DNA of 64,000 bases from NCBI RefSeq assembly GCF_000474215.1, contig NZ_BAUC01000017.1:120087-184086 (forward strand), in the 5' to 3' direction. A model generated the notes under the pieces. That model did no database searches and was not told the origin of the DNA. It worked only from the letters and a program-made list of their open reading frames with translations. The position numbers and the translations under genes are program-made. Below, in pieces: positions 56,961 through 64,000 of this stretch (position 1 is the first letter of the stretch; every line of letters starts with the position of its first letter). The DNA is from Edwardsiella hoshinae NBRC 105699 = ATCC 33379 (GTDB taxonomy: Bacteria; Pseudomonadota; Gammaproteobacteria; Enterobacterales; Enterobacteriaceae).

Positions 56961-57962
56961 TTAACGAGACGCGCCCATCTCGTCCTGCGCTGGTGCCGGC
57001 TGGCGGGCATAACGCTGCGCCAGCCAGGCACAGACCATCAATTGTAATTGATGGAAAATCATCAATGGCAACACCATCATGCCGACCGCTGCCGCCGGAA
57101 ACAGCACATTCGCCATCGGAATACCGTTTGCCAGACTCTTCTTCGACCCGCAGAACACAATGGTTATCTCATCAGCTTTATCGAAACCCAATGCACGGGC
57201 GGCGTAGGTATTGATCAGCAACACCACCCCCAACAAAACGGCGGAAACCAGCAGGATGATCAGCAGCGACCAACCATCGATACGTTGCCAGATACCCTCG
57301 ATCACCGCCTCACTAAAGGCGGTATAGACCACCAGCAAGATAGAGGAGCGATCGGTGATGTTGATTAAGCGGCGGTGACGGCCAACCCACGAGGCCGTCA
57401 ACGGCCGCGACAGGTGGCCGAGCACAAAAGGCACCATCAATTGCAGAATAATCGCACCGATGGCGTGCAGGCTATCGATGCCATCGCCCTGAGTCTGCAT
57501 CAACAGGCCGACCAGCAACGGCGACAGGAAGACGCCCAACATACTGGAGGCCGAGGCGCTACAGACCGCGGCGGCCACATTCCCCCCAGCTATCGAGGTA
57601 TAGGCGATGGCGGATTGCACCGTGGCCGGTAAGGCACACAGATAGAGGAATCCCATGTAAATCACCGGGCTCATCAACGCCGGCACCACGACACCGAGCG
57701 CCATACCCAGCAACGGAAACAGGGCAAAGGTACTCAGGAAGACCAACAGATGTAGCCGCCAATGCCCCATACCGGCGACGATCGCCTCACGCGACAGCTT
57801 GGCGCCATGCATAAAGAACAACAGGGCAATGGCCGCCGTCGTCAAATGGCTGAACAGCGCTTTTGCCGTTCCCTGACAAGGAAACAGCGAAGCGACTAAC
57901 ACCACCAGGATCAAGACCAGCAGAAACGGATCAATCCGCAAACGTTGTAACCAACAAGACAT
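56961..57962 (-). CDS. yfeH: Bile acid:sodium symporter family transporter YfeH
   Basis: A 333-residue membrane protein with about 10 hydrophobic helices. Matches E. coli YfeH in ALLFFMHGAKLSREAIVAG, ATVQSAIAYTSIAGGNVAAAVCSASAS, VVYTAFSEAV and GSKKSLANGIPMANVLFP. SBF-family proteins carry organic anions with sodium; the substrate of YfeH is unknown. In E. coli yfeH lies elsewhere, so this position beside add is specific to this genome. Confidence 0.92.
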   Translation of the reverse strand: MSCWLQRLRIDPFLLVLILVVLVASLFPCQGTAKALFSHLTTAAIALLFFMHGAKLSREAIVAGMGHWRLHLLVFLSTFALFPLLGMALGVVVPALMSPVIYMGFLYLCALPATVQSAIAYTSIAGGNVAAAVCSASASSMLGVFLSPLLVGLLMQTQGDGIDSLHAIGAIILQLMVPFVLGHLSRPLTASWVGRHRRLINITDRSSILLVVYTAFSEAVIEGIWQRIDGWSLLIILLVSAVLLGVVLLINTYAARALGFDKADEITIVFCGSKKSLANGIPMANVLFPAAAVGMMVLPLMIFHQLQLMVCAWLAQRYARQPAPAQDEMGASR

Positions 57963-58186
57963 GTCACCTACTTCCTTAGCTCACGACGGCGATTCCCCAT
58001 CATAACCCGCTTTAGACGCGACACCAGCGCCATTTATCCGCGAAGAAGCGCTAACGGTGAACATTATCTCGGCCTGCTATTTGATAAATTTGCAATCCAA
58101 ATCACTAATATCTCGCTAGACGTATTAGCGCAATTACTGAATACTGTTATTCATTATACATATCCGCCTAATACAACGATCAAAAG

Positions 58187-58402
58187 ATGAGCACAATTGA
58201 ATTTCTGCATAAGTTCCGCAAGGTAAATAATAGCGAGAGTCTGGAAAAGCTTTTCGATCATTTAAATTACTCGCTGCATGATGAAAAAGAGATCATCAAT
58301 ATGTATCGCGCTGCCGATCACCGCCGTGCCGAACTGGTCAGCGGCGGGCAGTTGTTCGATCTTGGCTGCGTGCCGAAAGAGATTTGGCATTACGTCGTCT
58401 AA
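58187..58402 (+). CDS. cnu: Hha/YmoA-family nucleoid partner Cnu (YdgT)
   Basis: A 71-residue protein, the same length as E. coli Cnu. [25 protein letters not shown] and [26 protein letters not shown] follow the Hha-family pattern. It pairs with H-NS or StpA to silence horizontally acquired AT-rich DNA. Cnu is also named for binding the oriC region. Single gene with AT-rich upstream DNA. Confidence 0.95.
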   Translation: MSTIEFLHKFRKVNNSESLEKLFDHLNYSLHDEKEIINMYRAADHRRAELVSGGQLFDLGCVPKEIWHYVV

Positions 58403-58889
58403 TCTCCCGTGGCGCTCCCTATTCAGTGTTGTCACCCGCCGGGCATCAACGACGCCCCGCGCTGGGGGCGTAGAGGTAGTGGTGCGTTTCACGCCGCAGC
58501 GGGCAGACGTATTAGCAAAACGAATACAATCTGCGGCGCGCACGGCATGATTAACGCTTATCTCGCCCTCGCTATTGGCGTGCGCGCAGGTGACTCACCG
58601 TTAGCACGATTCAGCGCCCTCGGCTTACCATTCACTCACCGAGGAAATATTACTCCGAGTAATTAACATAGTGAGCTGAATTATTGCGCTTGTTTTTTCA
58701 CCACCATTTACAACACAATTCTCAGCAAGAATTTGCGCTTTCACCAAGTAACCGTTTGCGCACTGTGGCATAATCAACCCTATTCTCCGTCCAGGCGTAT
58801 AATCATTGGCGTGCAGCCTCTTCCGCCTTGTGGCCAGTTGTCGGCGGCGCCTGGGTTTACACTGTCTCTATAAAGGATTACGACACGCT
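58403..58889. other. Intergenic region between cnu and fhs
   Basis: About 490 bp. Overlapping open frames (58262-58666) look like chance readings. Contains a PurR-like site (58746-58761) and a probable -10 element (CATAAT, about 58768). Confidence 0.5.
58746..58761 (-). promoter_or_regulatory. PurR-like operator upstream of fhs
   Basis: Read on the minus strand, GCGCAAACGGTTACTT matches the PurR consensus ACGCAAACGTTTTCGT at about 12 of 16 positions, including the central CGCAAACG. It lies about 130 bp before the fhs start. Confidence 0.5.
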
Positions 58890-60620
58890 ATGACATCTCG
58901 CTGCGAAACGATGCCCACCTGCCAACCCGCGTTGCAGCCGATCGCCGCCATCGCTAAGCGGATAGGCATCTCTCCGGAAGCACTGATCCCTTATGGCCCC
59001 TATGCGGCCAAAGTCGATCTGCGCCGCATCACTAACCGCGCACCGCGCGGCAAGCTGATCCTCGTCTCCAGTATTACCCCAACGCCCTTAGGTGAAGGCA
59101 AAACCGTCACTACCCTCGGACTAAGCCAAGGGCTTAACTACCTGGGCCATCCCGCCATCGCTTGCATCCGTCAGCCCAGCCTGGGGCCGGTCTTCGGCGT
59201 CAAAGGCGGAGCGGCCGGCGGCGGAGCCTCGCAGGTGCTGCCGATGGAGCAGCTCAACCTGCATCTTACCGGTGATATCCATGCCATCAGCGCGGCCCAT
59301 AACCTGGCCGCCGCCGCCCTCGATGCGCGCCTCTTCCACGAACAACGGCTCGGCGACGAATTCACGGCCCAGAGTGGGCTGCCTCGTCTGGATATCGATC
59401 CGCAACGCATCGTCTGGAAGCGCGTCATGGATCATAACGATCGTGCGTTGCGTAGCATCGAGGTCGGTGTCGGTGGCGGCAACAACGGGGTAACGCGCCA
59501 CGATGGCTTTGACATCAGTGCCGCCTCGGAGCTAATGGCCATTCTAGCCCTTTCCGAAAGCCTGGCTGACATGCGGACGCGTATCGGCAAGGTGATCTTG
59601 GCCTATTCGATGCAAGGGCAAGCGATCACCGCCGACGATTTGCAGGTCGCCGGGGCCATGACCGTGGTGATGAAAGAGGCCATCCACCCTACCCTGATGC
59701 AGAGCAGCGAACAGACACCGGTACTGATCCATGCCGGACCGTTCGCCAACATCGCCCACGGTAATTCGTCGGTTTTAGCTGATCGCCTGGCGTTGCAATT
59801 GGCCGACTATGTCGTCACCGAGGCAGGCTTCGGCTCCGACATGGGGATGGAGAAGTTTTTCAATATCAAATATCGCCAGTCAGGGATCGCCCCGTCTTGC
59901 GTGGTACTGGTCGCGACCCTGCGCAGCCTGAAAGCTAATAGCGGGCGTTTCAATATGAAACCGGGCCAGCCATTACCGGAAGCGGTGAAGCAACCGGATG
60001 CCGATCTGCTGCGCCTCGGTTGTGAAAATCTGGGCTGGCATATCGCCAACGCCCGTCGCTACGGCTTGCCGGTAGTGATCGCCGTCAACCGCTGGCCGGA
60101 GGATACCGCACAGGAATTAGCCATCCTGCGCGACTATGCGCTCAGTGCCGGCGCCTTCGGGGTTGAGTTCAGCGAGGCCTTCGCTCGCGGTGGCGAGGGC
60201 GCCGCCCGTCTGGCCGCCTGTGTCACCGATGCCTGTAGTCAAGCGGGGCAAGTGACACTGCTCTACCCGGATGATCTGCCGCTGGCCGACAAGTTGCAGA
60301 CCCTGGCCCGCAGCTACGGCGCCCGCCAAGTTGAACTCACCCAACAGGCGCAGCAGGAGTTGGCGGCGCTGGAGCAGGCGGGCTTCGGCCACTTACCGCT
60401 GTGCATGGCCAAGACGCCGCTATCGATCAGTGCCGATCCGGCGTTGAAAAACGTTCCGCACGACTTTACGCTGCCGGTGCGTAGTCTACAGGTCTCCGCC
60501 GGTGCGGGCTTTATTCGCGTCTATGCCGGTAATATCATGACCATGCCGGGACTCAGCACGCGGCCAGCCTATCTCCATATCGATATCGATCACGACGGCA
60601 ATACCGTCGGCCTCAGCTAA
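58890..60620 (+). CDS. fhs: Formate--tetrahydrofolate ligase Fhs
   Basis: A 576-residue enzyme (family about 556). P-loop [20 protein letters not shown] at about residues 60-79, then [20 protein letters not shown] and [13 protein letters not shown], all family blocks. It makes 10-formyl-THF from formate, ATP and THF, so feeds purine and initiator-tRNA formylation, mainly in anaerobic cells. E. coli K-12 lacks fhs. Start 58890 has AAAGGA 12 bases before it; a later ATG at 58911 is possible. Confidence 0.95.
   Translation: MTSRCETMPTCQPALQPIAAIAKRIGISPEALIPYGPYAAKVDLRRITNRAPRGKLILVSSITPTPLGEGKTVTTLGLSQGLNYLGHPAIACIRQPSLGPVFGVKGGAAGGGASQVLPMEQLNLHLTGDIHAISAAHNLAAAALDARLFHEQRLGDEFTAQSGLPRLDIDPQRIVWKRVMDHNDRALRSIEVGVGGGNNGVTRHDGFDISAASELMAILALSESLADMRTRIGKVILAYSMQGQAITADDLQVAGAMTVVMKEAIHPTLMQSSEQTPVLIHAGPFANIAHGNSSVLADRLALQLADYVVTEAGFGSDMGMEKFFNIKYRQSGIAPSCVVLVATLRSLKANSGRFNMKPGQPLPEAVKQPDADLLRLGCENLGWHIANARRYGLPVVIAVNRWPEDTAQELAILRDYALSAGAFGVEFSEAFARGGEGAARLAACVTDACSQAGQVTLLYPDDLPLADKLQTLARSYGARQVELTQQAQQELAALEQAGFGHLPLCMAKTPLSISADPALKNVPHDFTLPVRSLQVSAGAGFIRVYAGNIMTMPGLSTRPAYLHIDIDHDGNTVGLS
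59687..59694 (-). other. FtsK polarity motif (KOPS), pointing left
   Basis: CCCTACCC within fhs; oriented toward dif. Confidence 0.5.
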
Positions 60621-60709
60621 GGCTTCCCCCAATCCCCGATCTCTGCCCCCTGTCGGGCCGGGATCGGGTATACTGCCCGCCATCCGTTTCTTACTCGGTA
60701 TCTTGTATT

Positions 60710-61141
60710 ATGAAAACTAACCGCATCGGCGGCTGGCTGTTTGCCCCTTTGGCTTACATGCTGCTTTCTCTGCTCTCCTCCAGCCTGATGCTGATCCTGT
60801 TCATCATGGCGTTGCTGCAACATGGCGCCGGCAGACGGATCTGGACATTGGGCGGCGTCTTCTCGACCCAATGGGGCTTCTCGCTGCTGATCACCGCCGC
60901 CGTCTGGTGTTTCTCGCTGTATGTGCTGCGCCTGTTCTTTAAGCGCTCTCGCCGTTTTCCTAAGCTGTTCATCGTCTGGCTGCTGGTCATGCTGTTGCTG
61001 GCGCTGAAATCGTTCGCCTTCTCACCGGTCAGCGACGCCGTGGCGCTACGCGGCATTATCATGCCGCTGCTGGCTGCCGCGATATTCGTGCCCTATATCA
61101 AGCGTTCGACACGCGTTCGCCAGACATTTATCGAGCCGTAG
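60710..61141 (+). CDS. ydgK: YdgK family inner-membrane protein (DUF2569)
   Basis: A 143-residue protein with four hydrophobic segments (GGWLFAPLAYMLLSLLSSSLMLILF; WGFSLLITAAVWCFSLYVL; FIVWLLVMLLLALKSF; GIIMPLLAAAIFVPYI). The opening IGGWLFAPLAYML is typical of DUF2569. As in E. coli it stands between cnu and rsxA. Function unknown. Confidence 0.88.
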   Translation: MKTNRIGGWLFAPLAYMLLSLLSSSLMLILFIMALLQHGAGRRIWTLGGVFSTQWGFSLLITAAVWCFSLYVLRLFFKRSRRFPKLFIVWLLVMLLLALKSFAFSPVSDAVALRGIIMPLLAAAIFVPYIKRSTRVRQTFIEP

Positions 61142-61295
61142 GCGCTTTTTCGGCCATCAGAGCGAGCCATAGCGGAGGGAATTTGCGCAAATCGTAATAA
61201 CCCCACGTTTCATCTGTTGTCGTTGGCCGGGTAAACCCCGATAATACAGCGGTTTTATCTTCCGGCTGATCTTTCTGCATTGTAGGTTTTGTGTG

Positions 61296-61877
61296 ATGAC
61301 CGATTACCTGTTGTTGCTGGTCGGCACCGTCCTGGTCAATAACTTCGTCTTAGTTAAATTTCTCGGCCTCTGCCCCTTCATGGGGGTATCGAAAAAACTT
61401 GAGACGGCGATGGGCATGGGGCTGGCAACCACCTTCGTACTCACCCTGGCGTCTGTCTGCGCCTGGGCCGTCAACCAGTTTATTCTGGTTCCCCTGGGGT
61501 TGGCCTATCTGCGTACGCTGACCTTTATCCTGGTCATCGCGGTGGTGGTACAATTCACTGAGCTGGCGGTACGCAAGACCAGTCCGGTATTGTATCGCCT
61601 ATTGGGCATCTTTTTACCGCTGATCACCACCAATTGTGCGGTGCTCGGCGTAGCGCTGCTCAATGTCAATCAGTCGCACAACTTCTTGCAGTCGGCGGTG
61701 TATGGCTTCAGCGCCGCCGCCGGGTTCTCGTTGGTGATGGTGCTCTTCGCCGCCATTCGCGAACGCTTGGCCTTAGCCGACGTTCCGGCTCCGTTTCGTG
61801 GCTCGTCCATTGCCCTCATCACCGCCGGGCTGATGTCTCTTGCCTTTATGGGCTTTAGCGGATTGGTGAAATTCTGA
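61296..61877 (+). CDS. rsxA: Electron transport complex subunit RsxA
   Basis: A 193-residue membrane subunit, identical in length to E. coli RsxA. It begins [32 protein letters not shown] and contains [23 protein letters not shown], with the Cys that help hold an Fe-S centre in the membrane. ATG 61296 is preferred to the in-frame GTG at 61293. The Rsx (Rnf-like) complex moves electrons from NADH to reduce SoxR. The stop codon overlaps the rsxB start. Confidence 0.96.
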   Translation: MTDYLLLLVGTVLVNNFVLVKFLGLCPFMGVSKKLETAMGMGLATTFVLTLASVCAWAVNQFILVPLGLAYLRTLTFILVIAVVVQFTELAVRKTSPVLYRLLGIFLPLITTNCAVLGVALLNVNQSHNFLQSAVYGFSAAAGFSLVMVLFAAIRERLALADVPAPFRGSSIALITAGLMSLAFMGFSGLVKF

Positions 61878-62452
61878 TGTCTTCATTGTGGATAGCGATT
61901 GCCGCCGTCAGCGCCATCGCGCTGATTTCCGGCTTGATCCTGGGCTTTGCCGCCCGCCGTTTTCAGGTGGAGGCCGACCCGATCGTCGAACGCATCGACG
62001 CCCTGCTGCCCCAGAGCCAATGTGGGCAGTGTGGCTACCCGGGCTGCCGCCCCTATGCCGAGGCCATCGTCGAGGGTGAAAAGATCAATCGTTGTGCGCC
62101 GGGCGGTGAGGCGGTGATGCGCAATATCGCCGCCCTACTGGCCGTCGACCCGCAACCGCTGGAAGGCGGGGCCGCTCAGGCAACGCCACCGCGCCAGGTG
62201 GCGCTCATCGATGAACATAACTGCATCGGCTGTACCAAATGCATTCAAGCCTGCCCAGTCGATGCCATCGTCGGCGCAACGCGCGCGTTGCATACCGTCA
62301 TCAGCGCACAGTGCACCGGGTGCGGTCTGTGTCTGGATCCGTGCCCGACGGCCTGTATCCAGTTGATCCCCGTACGCACCTCTACCGCCAACTGGAAATG
62401 GGATTTGCACACCATTCCCGTACAGATCCTGGAAGTGAAGCCGCATGTTTAA
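61877..62452 (+). CDS. rsxB: Electron transport complex subunit RsxB (ferredoxin)
   Basis: A 191-residue iron-sulfur subunit. An N-terminal membrane helix, then the [4Fe-4S] motif [25 protein letters not shown] at about residues 49-74. Two ferredoxin clusters follow: [12 protein letters not shown] and [12 protein letters not shown]. It overlaps rsxA by 1 bp and rsxC by 8 bp. Confidence 0.96.
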   Translation: MSSLWIAIAAVSAIALISGLILGFAARRFQVEADPIVERIDALLPQSQCGQCGYPGCRPYAEAIVEGEKINRCAPGGEAVMRNIAALLAVDPQPLEGGAAQATPPRQVALIDEHNCIGCTKCIQACPVDAIVGATRALHTVISAQCTGCGLCLDPCPTACIQLIPVRTSTANWKWDLHTIPVQILEVKPHV

Positions 62453-64000
62453 GCTGTTCGCCGCGTTGCGCAAAGAGAGATTATGGGACTTTAAGGGCGG
62501 GATCCATCCGCCGGAGATGAAACAGATCTCCAGCGAAATCCCCTTACGCCGAATTCCATTAGCGAACCTGCTGATCATTCCGTTACAGCAGCACCTTGGG
62601 CCGGAAGGCGATCTGCTGGTCAAGGTGGGGCAACAGGTTCTCAAGGGGCAAGCATTGACACGCGGCAACGGGCGAACCCTCCCGGTACACGCCTCGACCT
62701 CGGGCACCATCAGCGCCATTTCACACCAAGTCACGGCTCACCCCTCCGGTCTCACCGAGTTGTGCATCAGCTTGATCCCGGATCATCAGGAGCGGTGGGC
62801 CGAACGCAAGGCGCTACCCGATTACCAGGCTCACAGCCCGCAAGCGCTGATCGAACATATTCACCAGGCTGGCATCGCCGGCCTTGGCGGTGCTGGTTTT
62901 CCTACAGCCGCCAAGCTGCGCGGCGGCGCGGACTGCGTCAACACACTGATCATCAATGCCGCCGAGTGCGAGCCTTATATCACCGCCGACGATCGTCTGA
63001 TGCGTGAGCATGCCGCGGAGATCGTCACCGGCTGCGCCATCCTACAGCACATCCTGGCACCGGAGCGGATACTGATCGGTATCGAGGACAACAAACCGCA
63101 AGCCATCGCCACATTACGCCAGGCGTTACAGGGTCACCAACAGATTCAACTGCGCGTGATCCCGACCAAATATCCCTCTGGCGGCGCCAAGCAACTGATC
63201 AAGATCCTCACTGGAATGGAGGTGCCGCACGGCCAACACTCCGCGTCGATCGGGGTGTTGATGCAAAACGTGGCCACCGTCTATGCCATCAAGCGGGCCG
63301 TCATCGATGGGGAGCCGCTGCTTGAGCGCGTCGTCACGCTGACCGGCGAGCAGATGAAGCATCCCGGCAATGTGTGGGCGCCATTGGGCACTCCGGTCAA
63401 ACATTTGCTGCAACACGGCGGATTTATCGCTCAGGATAAACACCCAATGGTGATCATGGGCGGTCCGCTGATGGGTTTTACCCTCTCCCGCCTCGGGGTA
63501 CCGGTGGTTAAGATCACCAACTGTATTCTGGCGCCCTCACGCGACGAATTCAGCGCGCCGCAGGAAGAGCAACCCTGTATTCGTTGCAGCAGCTGTGCCG
63601 ATGTCTGCCCCGTCCGTCTGTTGCCACAGCAGCTCTACTGGTATAGCCGCGGCCAAGAGCACGACAAGGCGCGTAGCCACCATCTGCAAGAGTGCATCGA
63701 ATGCGGCGCCTGCGCCTACGTCTGCCCGAGCAATATCCCCTTAGTACAATATTACCGTCGAGAAAAAGCCGAGATCCGCGCCTTGGACGATGAAGCGCGG
63801 CGTGCCGCCGACGCGAAGGCCCGTTTCGAAGCCCGCCTCGCCCGTTTGGCACGGGAGAAAGCCGCGCGCCAACAACGCCATCAACAGGCCGCCGTTAGCG
63901 TCAGTCACAGCGATCAGGCTACCATCCAAGCCGCCCTACAGCGTATCAATCTGAAGAAAGCCACGGCAGAGAGCGAGGCGACGACGCCCGATGCGCGTCA
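62445..64000 (+). CDS. rsxC: Electron transport complex subunit RsxC, N-terminal part
   Basis: The gene starts at 62445 and runs off the window; about 518 residues are visible without a stop. The NADH/FMN-binding region holds [16 protein letters not shown]. Two ferredoxin clusters follow, [12 protein letters not shown] and [12 protein letters not shown], then a basic, Ala-rich C-terminal extension ([31 protein letters not shown]). That extension is repetitive and long in enteric RsxC. It is the NADH-entry subunit of the complex. Confidence 0.95.
   Translation, partial: MFKLFAALRKERLWDFKGGIHPPEMKQISSEIPLRRIPLANLLIIPLQQHLGPEGDLLVKVGQQVLKGQALTRGNGRTLPVHASTSGTISAISHQVTAHPSGLTELCISLIPDHQERWAERKALPDYQAHSPQALIEHIHQAGIAGLGGAGFPTAAKLRGGADCVNTLIINAAECEPYITADDRLMREHAAEIVTGCAILQHILAPERILIGIEDNKPQAIATLRQALQGHQQIQLRVIPTKYPSGGAKQLIKILTGMEVPHGQHSASIGVLMQNVATVYAIKRAVIDGEPLLERVVTLTGEQMKHPGNVWAPLGTPVKHLLQHGGFIAQDKHPMVIMGGPLMGFTLSRLGVPVVKITNCILAPSRDEFSAPQEEQPCIRCSSCADVCPVRLLPQQLYWYSRGQEHDKARSHHLQECIECGACAYVCPSNIPLVQYYRREKAEIRALDDEARRAADAKARFEARLARLAREKAARQQRHQQAAVSVSHSDQATIQAALQRINLKKATAESEATTPDAR

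Noticed and set aside
57944..57951. GTTGTAAC near the start of yfeH, a possible Ter site
   Set aside because: Only the inner eight bases match; the position-6 G and flanking bases are missing.

Overview
The window is a gammaproteobacterial chromosome segment of the order Enterobacterales. Gene content and synteny (ydbH-ynbE-ydbL, hrpA, rstAB, folM, pntAB, fnr, asrABC, ydfG, bioD2-mlc-ynfL-ynfM, tus, manA, ydgA, add, cnu, rsxABC) resemble the Escherichia coli terminus region but in a different order. An Edwardsiella-like (Hafniaceae) source is my best guess; that is an inference from gene content, not a search result.

The main result is that the window appears to hold the chromosome replication terminus. 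A dif-like XerCD site lies at 30547-30574. A Ter site lies at 7194-7216 on the minus strand, and a second one, sharing a 19-bp core with it, lies at 51607-51629 on the plus strand just upstream of tus. With the polarity known for E. coli TerB, the two sites face each other as a fork trap of about 44 kb: forks may enter from either side and are stopped before leaving. dif sits near the middle. The eight FtsK-type GGGNAGGG motifs I found by eye point toward dif from both sides (four on the plus strand to its left, four on the minus strand to its right).

Layout. 1-1.7 kb: envelope lipid-transport set ydbH (partial), ynbE, ydbL. 2-6.9 kb: hrpA, ydgD, ydgU. 7.2-8.6 kb: Ter site, hipB and a broken hipA. 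8.6-12.9 kb: an M32 carboxypeptidase, rstBA and folM. 13.5-22.1 kb: a hypothetical gene, ydgI, ydgH, pntAB, uspE, fnr. 22.6-28.6 kb: rlhA, the anaerobic sulfite reductase operon asrABC, a YfcZ-like protein and a small AraC-type regulator. 28.7-31.6 kb: a decayed zone with an insertion-sequence remnant, a chemoreceptor gene scrap, an Slp-family lipoprotein gene, two inverted 57-bp palindromic repeats around dif, and a porin gene fragment. 31.6-46.4 kb: dipeptidase, universal stress protein, HD-GYP protein, orphan Wzz, ydfG, ynfB, a DUF1161 gene, a DHA2 transporter, a LamB-type porin, an alpha/beta hydrolase and the tri-heme peroxidase yhjA. 46.6-51.2 kb: bioD2, mlc, ynfL, ynfM. 51.6-64 kb: Ter, tus, manA, ydgA, add, yfeH, cnu, fhs, ydgK and rsxABC (rsxC runs off the end).

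Functional themes are anaerobic and redox physiology (fnr, asrABC, pntAB, yhjA with an upstream FNR-like site, rsxABC), one-carbon and purine metabolism (folM, fhs with a PurR-like site, add with a consensus CRP site) and terminus biology (Ter, tus, dif). Close to dif I could recognise few intact genes and several gene fragments.
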